This document shows, piece after piece, positions 36,525 through 43,655 of a stretch of DNA of 64,000 nucleotides; positions within the stretch are counted from its first letter, which is position 1, and every line of letters starts with the position of its first letter. The position numbers were made by a program, and so were the translations under genes. The DNA is from Maricaulis sp036231565 (GTDB lineage: Bacteria > Pseudomonadota > Alphaproteobacteria > Caulobacterales > Maricaulaceae), in assembly GCA_036231565.1 (NCBI GenBank), contig JAZAHA010000024.1, positions 1 to 64,000 on the forward strand. Reading direction: 5' to 3'. A model generated the notes under the pieces. That model ran no database searches. It had not been told where the DNA came from and worked only from the letters and a program-made list of their open reading frames with translations.

Positions 36525-39500
36525 ATGTCACGACAGGGAAAGACGCGGCGCGAAGTTTTGTCCGGCGCGCTGAAGCTGGGTGTGAGCAGCCTGGTTCTGA
36601 CCGGTGTGTCGCCCGTGCTGGGCGCCTGTTCGCCGGGCGCTTCTGCTGAGCCGGGACCCTATTCGGTCTGGCGCGAGGTGCAGGCCGCCCTGCGGGCCAG
36701 TCCCGATCACAGTATCGGCCGCGCACGGGCGCTGGTGGCCGGGGGCGATATTTCGGCTTTGCACCGCTTCGTGCGCGACGAAATCCGTCTCATCTCGCGG
36801 CAGCCGGACCGGTTCGCCATGGGAGGCGGACGCCAGTGGGGCAGCCGGGCGACCTTGCGTTCTGCCGCCGGCACGGCCCGGGAAAAGGCGGACCTCCTGG
36901 CCGGTCTTCTGAAGGAGGCGGGCGTTTCAGCTGAGGTCGTCGAGACCCCTGCCACAGGGTCCGGGAGCGATGCCGGACGCGTCTTCTACAGGGGGTTTGA
37001 ACAGGCGTTCGATCCGGATATGGGAGCAGGCGATCTTGCTGCCTGGCGGACACGTCTGGGCCACGACACATCAGGGCCGGGCATGGTCGACATTTTTGCC
37101 CGGGCGCCGGACGCGTCGGGTATCCGGCAGGCGGTGCGCGCCGCCATCGGCGATGCCGGGTTTGAAGCTCTGGGGCATTCTGACCGCTTCTACCGGCGCC
37201 AGGTGGGCCGCACGCCTGTCGTCCGGATCACGCAGCCGGACGGGCAGGTGCTGTGCGCCGACCCGGTCCGCCCCGGCAGCGAGCTGGGGCCCTGGCCGGC
37301 AGAGCTGGCCGAGTACGCGGCCAGCGATCCGGAGGCGGCCTTGCCGGTCAGCCTCCGGCTGCTGGCGACAACCTCGGACGCGCCGGACACGCCGTTCGAA
37401 CTCGTGCAGGCGCAATGGTCTGCCGAGCAACTCGCCGGCCGTCAGGTGCGCATCGGATTCAAGCCGGCAGCGGGTACGCTGGAGACACTGTCGGCGCGCT
37501 TGGGCAATTTGCGGGCGTTTTTTCCGGTCCTGTCCATCCAGGCCCTGGATGGCGAAGACCTGGGCGATGACGCTGTCGCCGTGGGCGATGTCACAACCCT
37601 GGACGGCGACCGGATCGCGCTGGACGCGACCGGCGCCGTTCTCGTCAATGACGAGCCTGTCGCGGCATCTGCCGGGCCATCGGGACATGCGCCGCGCATT
37701 GCGTCGATCGATGTCCGGGTCGACGCCTCGTGCTTTCCGGACATGCGGCTCCGCCTGACGCCGCGCGATGCAGGCGGTGCCCCGGTCGAAGGACTGTCGA
37801 TTGCCGATTTTGCCCTCGAGGACCAGGACGACACCGTCAGCCCCGCCCTGCGCAGGTCGGACAATGCGCCGCGCATTCTTTTTCTTGCCGACGAGTCGCT
37901 GTCGATGCCGCGGGCCTTTCGGGGTGCGGCACCGGAGATGCAGGCCCTGGCGGATCAGGTGCGTGCGCTGGCCCGGCAGATCCACCCGGAAGCCCGGGTG
38001 TCGGTGCGCGGAACCAGTTCGCGCCTGTGGGAGCACCTGATCGAGGCGGCGGAAAGCCAGGCCGATCTGGTCGTCTACGCAACTGATGGCGATCTGGTCG
38101 GTGACGCACCCGGTGTCGCAGACTTGCGCTTCCTGGAGGCGGGTCCGCCAGCCCTCGTGATCAATGTTGATCGCAATCTGGCGGCGGAGCGCAACCGGCC
38201 CGGCAATGTATTCGATGCCATGGCACAGGCTACGGGTGGCGAGGCGATGGATGCCCCGGAAGGGAATGACATGGCGCCGATCGCCGCTGCAATCCAGCGC
38301 ATGCTGAGGACCCAGGATCGCCCGCTCTACACCCTGACCTATCGCGCCCTTGATGCGTCGCCCGGAGAACGGCGGGTGAATATTGCGGCCGGGGCGGTGC
38401 GCCAGACGGCGCGCTACACGGTCGACGCGGCGCCGCGTCGGCGCGCGCGCAAGCTGGCGTCCTTGCGGCTGGTGCTGGATGTTGGTGGCTATAGCGTCAA
38501 TCGGGTCCTGGCCGGCCATGACGGGCTGGGCGAGGTGACGGACGATCATGTCAGCACTGTGCACGGCGCCATGCTTGGATTGCACATGATCGGCTTCGAG
38601 GGGGCGCCGCCCGCCCTGTCGGTCCTGCTGGACGACGTATTGAAAGCCAAGCTGGGGCTGGAACGGCTCGACCGCACGCTCGCGGATCCTGGCGCTCCGC
38701 TCGAGCAGATGATCGATGCCATCGAGGCCGGTATTCCGGTTCTGCCGGGCGAACTGGTGACGATGATGTCCCGCACCGGCCGTCTCTCCGGAGAGGATTT
38801 CTCGGTCTCCGAACAGGGTTTGCGCGCCGTGCTCTATTCCGCTCATCCGGTCATGGGGTCGGATCGGTTCGTGAAACGCGTCGACATTCTGCCCGCCGGC
38901 CGGATCTGCGTCTTGTCGCCGGATGCCGAACTCCGCCGCCAGCGGGCCTTCGACCTCAGTCTCGATCTCAACCTGGCCGAGGCGGCCCTGTTCGAACGCA
39001 GCACGGCCGGCCTGCTCGACGGCCACACACTGACATCGCTGGGACGGTGGGGGTTCCGCAATCTGGAGCCCGGCTTGCCGGATGCCGAACAGGAGAGGTG
39101 GCAGCATCTCATGGCGCAGCTCAGGCCGTCTTTCCCGTTCTCCCGGACCCACTATCTGGCGCCGTCCGGCGGGGATGTCCGGGCCATGTGGCTGGTTGAT
39201 ACGCAAAATGCCAACATTGTCGGCGTGCTTGAAGATGCCAGCGGCGGCGGCCGCCAGGCCGAGCGCATCGCCCGGGAATTGTCGGAGCTGGATCGTGCCA
39301 TCTCGGCCATCAACCTCCTGGCCGGTGCAGCGGGTGCGGCGGGCGCATTGAGCGGCGTCGGCGGCGTGTCGCTGGGCATTGCTGCCGCCTACGGGCAGCG
39401 CCTGGCGCGGCTCTACGGCGCGGTTGCGATGAGTGTGATCCTGATGGATGCCGGAGGCATTGCGCCGGCCTTGCGTCTGGCACTTGCCGGCATGGCTTGC

Positions 39501-39647
39501 GAGGTGGTCAAGAATATCACGCTCGGCGTGTTTGCCGATGCCGGCCGCATTGCCGGCCTGGCGGTCACCACGTTCTCGACCCTGGAAAACATCGACGGGA
39601 TTGTCGGCCTGTCGGGGGGCAAGTCGCCAACCGCATGCCCGCTGTGA
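36525..39647 (+). CDS. Large lipoprotein with degenerate transglutaminase-like and VWA-like regions
   Basis: The product is 1040 residues. The N-terminus combines a twin-arginine-like start (KTRREVLSGALKLG) with a lipobox (LGAC, Cys35). Residues about 75-150 resemble a transglutaminase core (GSRATLRSAAGTAREKADLLAGLLKEAGVSAE in shortened view), but the catalytic cysteine position holds Ala. A VWA-like domain begins near residue 447 with the metal-binding pattern DESLS in LFLADESLSMPRAF. The C-terminal part has Gly/Ala-rich hydrophobic helices (about 925-1035) that could insert in a membrane. A GAGGGGAG site precedes the ATG. No close family is recognised. It may be an envelope assembly or sensing protein. 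Confidence 0.65.
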   Translation: MSRQGKTRREVLSGALKLGVSSLVLTGVSPVLGACSPGASAEPGPYSVWREVQAALRASPDHSIGRARALVAGGDISALHRFVRDEIRLISRQPDRFAMGGGRQWGSRATLRSAAGTAREKADLLAGLLKEAGVSAEVVETPATGSGSDAGRVFYRGFEQAFDPDMGAGDLAAWRTRLGHDTSGPGMVDIFARAPDASGIRQAVRAAIGDAGFEALGHSDRFYRRQVGRTPVVRITQPDGQVLCADPVRPGSELGPWPAELAEYAASDPEAALPVSLRLLATTSDAPDTPFELVQAQWSAEQLAGRQVRIGFKPAAGTLETLSARLGNLRAFFPVLSIQALDGEDLGDDAVAVGDVTTLDGDRIALDATGAVLVNDEPVAASAGPSGHAPRIASIDVRVDASCFPDMRLRLTPRDAGGAPVEGLSIADFALEDQDDTVSPALRRSDNAPRILFLADESLSMPRAFRGAAPEMQALADQVRALARQIHPEARVSVRGTSSRLWEHLIEAAESQADLVVYATDGDLVGDAPGVADLRFLEAGPPALVINVDRNLAAERNRPGNVFDAMAQATGGEAMDAPEGNDMAPIAAAIQRMLRTQDRPLYTLTYRALDASPGERRVNIAAGAVRQTARYTVDAAPRRRARKLASLRLVLDVGGYSVNRVLAGHDGLGEVTDDHVSTVHGAMLGLHMIGFEGAPPALSVLLDDVLKAKLGLERLDRTLADPGAPLEQMIDAIEAGIPVLPGELVTMMSRTGRLSGEDFSVSEQGLRAVLYSAHPVMGSDRFVKRVDILPAGRICVLSPDAELRRQRAFDLSLDLNLAEAALFERSTAGLLDGHTLTSLGRWGFRNLEPGLPDAEQERWQHLMAQLRPSFPFSRTHYLAPSGGDVRAMWLVDTQNANIVGVLEDASGGGRQAERIARELSELDRAISAINLLAGAAGAAGALSGVGGVSLGIAAAYGQRLARLYGAVAMSVILMDAGGIAPALRLALAGMACEVVKNITLGVFADAGRIAGLAVTTFSTLENIDGIVGLSGGKSPTACPL

Positions 39648-39652
39648 AATCT

Positions 39653-39790
39653 GGGCAGTGTCAGAGGAGGCTGGCCTTGCGGCTGGCGCATCGGTTTTGC
39701 AGCGTCTGCCGAAGCGAAGTCCGTTCCGGTGCTTTGACATGCCTGCGAGATCATCCGCCCTGCGGTGCTGACGCGGTGTAGGTGCTCGCC
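39653..39790 (+). mobile_element. Decayed IS6-family element, 5' part
   Basis: From 39653 the sequence follows the IS6 element at 17138 nearly without gaps: GTGTCAGAGGAGG in the terminal repeat, then the leader, then GAGATCATCCGCC and TGCGGTG where the transposase starts. In translation RSPFRCFDMPARSSALR parallels RNPFKYFKTSPEIIRLA. Frameshifts and stops show it is dead. No right end is seen. It closes the envelope/signalling block. Confidence 0.78.
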
Positions 39791-40029
39791 ATTTTGGAAA
39801 CGGGGATGCTTGCCGATTTCCAGACCCGCGCGATTTCGTTACCCTCAGCGCCAGCTTTCGTGGCCGCGTGAAGCGTGCCCCATGTCCTCTGGTCCTGCTC
39901 GGCCCCGGCCTCTTTCAACGTTTGCAGCGCCCGAGCGCGTTGAAAGCCACGCCAGGTGAAGGACGGCCCGGATGGCGTGTCTTTGCGGTGCCGTTGGCAT
40001 TGAAAGCACGTGGCGAAACCGGGTCTGTG
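39751..40029 (-). pseudogene. Start-less open frame, gene remnant of unknown family
   Basis: A 92-codon open frame without an initiation codon reads, for example, CFQCQRHRKDTPSGPSFTW, RALQTLKEAGAEQDQRTWGT and EIARVWKSASIPVSKMAST. The composition (a CxxC-like start, helical middle) is that of a real protein, and the frame ends inside the IS6 remnant. I do not recognise it. It is probably a fragment left from an older insertion; chance openness in GC-rich DNA is possible. The rest of the 39648-40051 gap holds only the IS6 remnant. Confidence 0.3.
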
Positions 40030-40051
40030 CTAATCAGTGGCCCCCAACCGG

Positions 40052-40942
40052 CTACTCCGCAGCTTCGTCGGGGAGCGTGTAGCCGGCCTTTTCCAGCTCG
40101 AGGCGGCTCTGGTCGAAGCCCTGTTCAGGGACGAGTTCGCCGCTCCTGTCGGCGAGTTCGGACCAGCGTTCGAGCAGGGTCTCGGCCATGTCCGGTCCGT
40201 CGGCGATATGGATGCCGCGGGTCAGGGTGATGTGGGCCAGTTCGAAACCGCCTGCGCCGGCGCACAGGATCTGGCGCGTCGGAGCGTCCTTCGAACACAG
40301 GGCGAGGACGGCCGGGCTGACACGGCCGGGGTCGAGCCGCTCGAGCTGCTCGGCCGGCAGTATGCCCTCCATCATCTGCGTGGCCGCTGTCGGCGCCAGG
40401 CAGTTGACGTGGATGCCGTACTTCTTGCCCTCGAGCGCCAGCGTGTTCATCAGCCCGACAAGGCCGAGCTTTGCCGCGCCGTAATTGGACTGGCCGAAAT
40501 TCCCGTACAGGCCCGATGATGAGGTTGTCATGACGATCCGGCCATAGCCCTGATCGCGCATGATCTGCCAGACCGCCTTTGTGCAGTTGGCGGCGCCGGT
40601 GAGGTGGACGTCGAGGACCAGCCGGAAGTCCGAAAGCGGCATTTTTGCGAAAGTCTTGTCGCGCAGGATGCCGGCATTGTTGACGAGGATATCGATCCGG
40701 CCCCACTGCCGCGTCGCGGTTTCCGCCATGGCCTGCATGGCGGCGGCATCGGTAACCGAGCCGGTGTAGGCGATGGCCGTGCCGCCATCCTGGCGGATCT
40801 CCGCCGCGACGGTTTCAGCCCCCTCGCCGAGATCATTGACCAGAATGCGAGCGCCCCGTGCCGCAAGAAGGTGTGCGTGCGAACGCCCCAGTCCGCCGCC
40901 GGCGCCCGTCACGATGGCAACCTGTCCAGCAAGATCGATCAT
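40052..40942 (-). CDS. Short-chain dehydrogenase, (3R)-hydroxyacyl-CoA dehydrogenase-like
   Basis: The product is 296 residues of the SDR family, closest in look to the hydroxyacyl-CoA dehydrogenase part of multifunctional enzyme type 2. The cofactor motif is TGAGGGLGRSHA; NNAGILRDKTFAKM, the catalytic SSSSGLYGNFGQSNYGAAKLG (Ser, Tyr and Lys; shown in pieces) and LAPTAATQMMEG follow. The C-terminal extension after about residue 215 (GGFELAHITLTRGIHIADG) is typical of the MFE-2-like group. It likely oxidises a 3-hydroxyacyl-CoA in the cytoplasm. It is divergent from the acyl-CoA ligase gene over a 339-bp spacer with operator-like and promoter-like sites. A GGGGAAGAGG site precedes the ATG. Confidence 0.87.
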   Translation of the reverse strand: MIDLAGQVAIVTGAGGGLGRSHAHLLAARGARILVNDLGEGAETVAAEIRQDGGTAIAYTGSVTDAAAMQAMAETATRQWGRIDILVNNAGILRDKTFAKMPLSDFRLVLDVHLTGAANCTKAVWQIMRDQGYGRIVMTTSSSGLYGNFGQSNYGAAKLGLVGLMNTLALEGKKYGIHVNCLAPTAATQMMEGILPAEQLERLDPGRVSPAVLALCSKDAPTRQILCAGAGGFELAHITLTRGIHIADGPDMAETLLERWSELADRSGELVPEQGFDQSRLELEKAGYTLPDEAAE

Positions 40943-41020
40943 TAGCCTCTTCCCCGTTCAAGCCGAAACCGGCACTCCGACGTACCGCTGAGGCCCTCTC
41001 CTAACACGGGGTTGCCGGGT

Positions 41021-41045
41021 GTGTGAACTTATTCGCTCACAGTAT
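41021..41045. promoter_or_regulatory. Operator-like palindrome sharing TTATTCGCTC with 51660
   Basis: TGTGA-N10-TCACA is centred here and includes the ten bases TTATTCGCTC (41029-41038). The same ten bases occur at 51660-51669, upstream of the MHS transporter operon. It lies 80 bp upstream of the SDR start. A TATAAT stands at 41043-41048. Confidence 0.5.
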
Positions 41046-41053
41046 AATGAAGA

Positions 41054-41082
41054 TTGACAAGGGTCTGGGTGGGCGGCTAGTT
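41054..41082 (+). promoter_or_regulatory. Candidate promoter for the acyl-CoA ligase gene
   Basis: TTGACA (41054-41059) is followed after about 17-18 bp by TAGTTT. The -35 is a perfect consensus, the -10 is weak. It gives a leader of roughly 190 bases that includes the hairpin at 41222. Confidence 0.35.
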
Positions 41083-41221
41083 TTGCCGCGTGTACCGGCG
41101 CGGTTGCATCGTGTTGCGGGCTGTCCTGTCCCGACGGGGTCTCGCTTTGAGCAATTGACCCGGCCTGCGCACCGCGCGGCTGCGGTGCTCCCATCCGGAC
41201 CTGTTCCGAACAACAGACGGG

Positions 41222-41253
41222 GCGGATTGCCGATTTCCCGGCCGGCAATCCGC
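41222..41253 (+). promoter_or_regulatory. Perfect 11-bp hairpin in the ligase leader
   Basis: GCGGATTGCCG (41222-41232) pairs with CGGCAATCCGC (41243-41253) around a ten-base loop, ending 28 bp before the ligase start codon. There is no T-run, so it may be an attenuator, a message-stability element or an inverted-repeat operator. Confidence 0.45.
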
Positions 41254-41281
41254 TTCCCCTGACAGCCAGTGTGTATCCCAG

Positions 41282-42865
41282 ATGCAGACCTACTCGCTTA
41301 CCATCGACAAATTCCTTGACCACGCGGCGAAATGGAACGGGCGGCGCGAGGTGGTTTCGGCAGGAGGCGGGGGAGAGCCCGACAGGGTTTCCTACGCTGA
41401 CTTGCGCCGGCGGGCGAACGACATGTCGGGGGCGCTCGGTACGCTGGGGCTGGCACCCGGCGATCGCATCGGAACGCTGGGCTGGAATACCCGGCACCAT
41501 CTTGAGGTCTACTATGCGTCGATGGGCTACGGGCTGGTCTGTCACACGCTCAACCCGCGTCTGACCCCGGCCCATCTGGCTGCCATGATCAATGAGGCCG
41601 AGGACCGGGTCATCGCCGCAGCCTCCGGCCTTGCCGACCTCGTAGCGGCGCTTCTGCCGCTCTGTCCGGTGATCGAGCATGTAATCTGGCTCGATGGCGA
41701 CGGCCCCTCGAAGATGTGCTGCGCGGGAGAGGCTGTGCGGTTCTGGTCCTATGAAACCCTTCTGCAATCCTGTGGCAAGCCGGTGACATGGGGCGGGTTT
41801 GACGAGAATGCGCCGGCCGGGCTGTGTTACACATCCGGCACGACGGGCCGGCCCAAGGGGGTGCTCTACACCCACCGCTCCAACTATCTGCACACGCTGC
41901 GCGCGCTTCAGGCGGATGCGATCGCGCTGACCGGCGAGGATACGGTTCTTGTCGCGGTGCCGATGTTTCATGCCAATGGCTGGGGTTTGCCCTTTGCGGC
42001 GCCTGCCGTGGGCGCGCAGCTGGTCCTGCCCGGACGCCGGGCCGATGGCGCCAGCCTTGCCAGACTGATGCGCGAAGAAGCGGTGACACTGGCCGCCGGC
42101 GTTCAGACGGTCTGGGTCGGCGTGATGGACTATCTCGACGAGACCGGCGGCGACCTGCCCGATCTCAAGCGGGTCCTGATCGGCGGCTCGAAATGTCCCG
42201 ACAGCCTGGTCCGTCGCATGGAGACGCGCCTGGGGGTCGAGGTGCAGACCAGCTGGGGCATGACGGAGTTGTCGCCGGTCGGCACGATCGCGGCGCCGGG
42301 GTCTTCGAGGCAGGCCCTGCAGTCATCGGGGCGTCCGCCATTGGGCCTCGACCTGAAACTGACCGACCGGGACGGTCGCGAACTGGCGGAGCAGCGAAAT
42401 GTTGTCGGGCACCTGAAGGTGAAGGGTGCCAGCGTGGTGGACCGGTACTTCCGGGCCGATACGGACGTTCTGGACGAGGATGGCTATTTTGACACCGGCG
42501 ATCTGGCATCCCTCGACGATGACGGCAATCTGACGATCTGCGGCCGGGCCAAGGACCTCATCAAGTCCGGCGGCGAGTGGATCAATCCGGCCGAGATCGA
42601 AGAGATTGTGGGGCGGCACCCCGATGTGTGCCAGGTTGCGGTCATCGGCCGTGCTGATCCGAAGTGGGGCGAGAGACCGGTACTCATCGTCGAGCCGAAC
42701 CAGGGCGTGAGGCCGGATCAGGCTGCCCTGCAAGGCGCCCTGCGCGGCCAGGTCGCCGACTGGTGGATTCCCGACCAGCTCATTCTGGTCGATGCGATGC
42801 CGCTCGCGCCGACCGGCAAGATCGACAAGCGCAGGCTGCGGCTTGACTATGCGGCGGCAGGATAG
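41282..42865 (+). CDS. Long/medium-chain acyl-CoA ligase (AMP-forming)
   Basis: The product is 527 residues, an ATP-dependent acyl-CoA synthetase of the ANL superfamily that should activate a carboxylic acid to its CoA thioester. The P-loop motif CYTSGTTGRPKGVLYTHR lies near residue 181, followed by PMFHANGWGLPF, the TSWGMTELSP motif, YFDTGDLASLDDDG and KDLIKSGGEWINP. The catalytic lysine is in PTGKIDKRRLR near 513. The layout matches medium/long-chain FadD-like proteins more than the island ligase at 21636. The TetR gene starts 13 bp after its stop, so ligase and regulator are likely co-transcribed. Confidence 0.92.
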   Translation: MQTYSLTIDKFLDHAAKWNGRREVVSAGGGGEPDRVSYADLRRRANDMSGALGTLGLAPGDRIGTLGWNTRHHLEVYYASMGYGLVCHTLNPRLTPAHLAAMINEAEDRVIAAASGLADLVAALLPLCPVIEHVIWLDGDGPSKMCCAGEAVRFWSYETLLQSCGKPVTWGGFDENAPAGLCYTSGTTGRPKGVLYTHRSNYLHTLRALQADAIALTGEDTVLVAVPMFHANGWGLPFAAPAVGAQLVLPGRRADGASLARLMREEAVTLAAGVQTVWVGVMDYLDETGGDLPDLKRVLIGGSKCPDSLVRRMETRLGVEVQTSWGMTELSPVGTIAAPGSSRQALQSSGRPPLGLDLKLTDRDGRELAEQRNVVGHLKVKGASVVDRYFRADTDVLDEDGYFDTGDLASLDDDGNLTICGRAKDLIKSGGEWINPAEIEEIVGRHPDVCQVAVIGRADPKWGERPVLIVEPNQGVRPDQAALQGALRGQVADWWIPDQLILVDAMPLAPTGKIDKRRLRLDYAAAG

Positions 42866-42878
42866 CACCGGGGCGGAC

Positions 42879-43592
42879 ATGACGGGCCAATCGCCAAAGA
42901 ACAAGGACGGTGCCGGCATGAAAGCGGCATCACAACCCCGGCGCCGGGCGCGCCGCTCCAAGGCCGAGCAACGCGCCGAAACGCTGGAGCAGATCCTCGA
43001 TGCGGCAGAATACCTGTTCGCGCGACACGGTCTGCACGGGGTGACGTTGCGTGATGTCGGCAAGCGTGTCGGTATTCACACCACACTGCTGCACTACTAT
43101 TTCGACGACAAGAAGCACCTTTTCGAAGCCGTATTTGCGCGGCGGGCCGCCGTGACGAGTGAACGCCGCATGACGGCGCTGTCGGAGTACGAGGCGCAGG
43201 CCGGGGATACGCCGACGGTGGAAGGCGCACTGCGCGCGTTTCTCGATACCGATCTGGATCTTTACTTCGAGGGCGGCGAGGCGTGGATGAACTACGCTTC
43301 CTTCTGCGCCCGGGTCAGCAATACGCCCGAGGGCGCCGAGCTGATGGACGCCCATTTCGACCCGGTCGTTCTGAAACTGGTCAGCATCCTCAAGCGCGCC
43401 CTGCCCGATCTCACCGAAGAGGATATTTTCTGGGGCTACCACTTTGTCACGGGGGCCCTGATGACGACGCTGGCGCGCACCGGCCGGATTGACCGCCTCT
43501 CGGACGGCGTCTGCCATGCCGATGATTTTCCCGCGATCAAGCACCGGATCAGTGACTTTCTCGCCGCCGGCTTTGTAGCGCTGAAACAATAG
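42879..43592 (+). CDS. TetR family regulator (first of three paralogues)
   Basis: The product is 237 residues. The DNA-binding domain (about 38-90) has LEQILDAAEYLFARHGLHGVTLRDVGKRVGIHTTLLHYYF in pieces, with the helix-turn-helix GVTLRDVGKRVGIHTTLLHYYF. The ligand domain has VEGALRAFLDTDLDLYFEGG and FWGYHFVTGALMTTLARTGRIDRLS. The proteins at 51731 and 55210 share these strings closely, so the three arose by duplication. The start ATG at 42879 was chosen after the ligase stop; the ATG at 42918 is an alternative. It likely senses an acyl-CoA or the pathway substrate and controls the divergent SDR/ligase promoters. Confidence 0.9.
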   Translation: MTGQSPKNKDGAGMKAASQPRRRARRSKAEQRAETLEQILDAAEYLFARHGLHGVTLRDVGKRVGIHTTLLHYYFDDKKHLFEAVFARRAAVTSERRMTALSEYEAQAGDTPTVEGALRAFLDTDLDLYFEGGEAWMNYASFCARVSNTPEGAELMDAHFDPVVLKLVSILKRALPDLTEEDIFWGYHFVTGALMTTLARTGRIDRLSDGVCHADDFPAIKHRISDFLAAGFVALKQ

Positions 43593-43619
43593 CGCCACGC
43601 CCGGTCGGGACGTGGCGCT
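43591..43619. terminator. Hairpin between convergent TetR and esterase genes
   Basis: AGCGCCACG (43591-43599) pairs with CGTGGCGCT (43611-43619); the left arm overlaps the TetR stop codon. It lies in a 63-bp convergent gap and lacks a T-run. Confidence 0.6.
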
Positions 43620-43655
43620 CAGGCGAGGGGTTCCCGGTGTGCTTCTGGCGCGGGA

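Noticed and set aside
37071..39740. 889-codon open frame antisense to the large lipoprotein gene
   Set aside because: It mirrors the codon structure of the sense gene in GC-rich DNA, has no family-like motifs and no ribosome-binding site.
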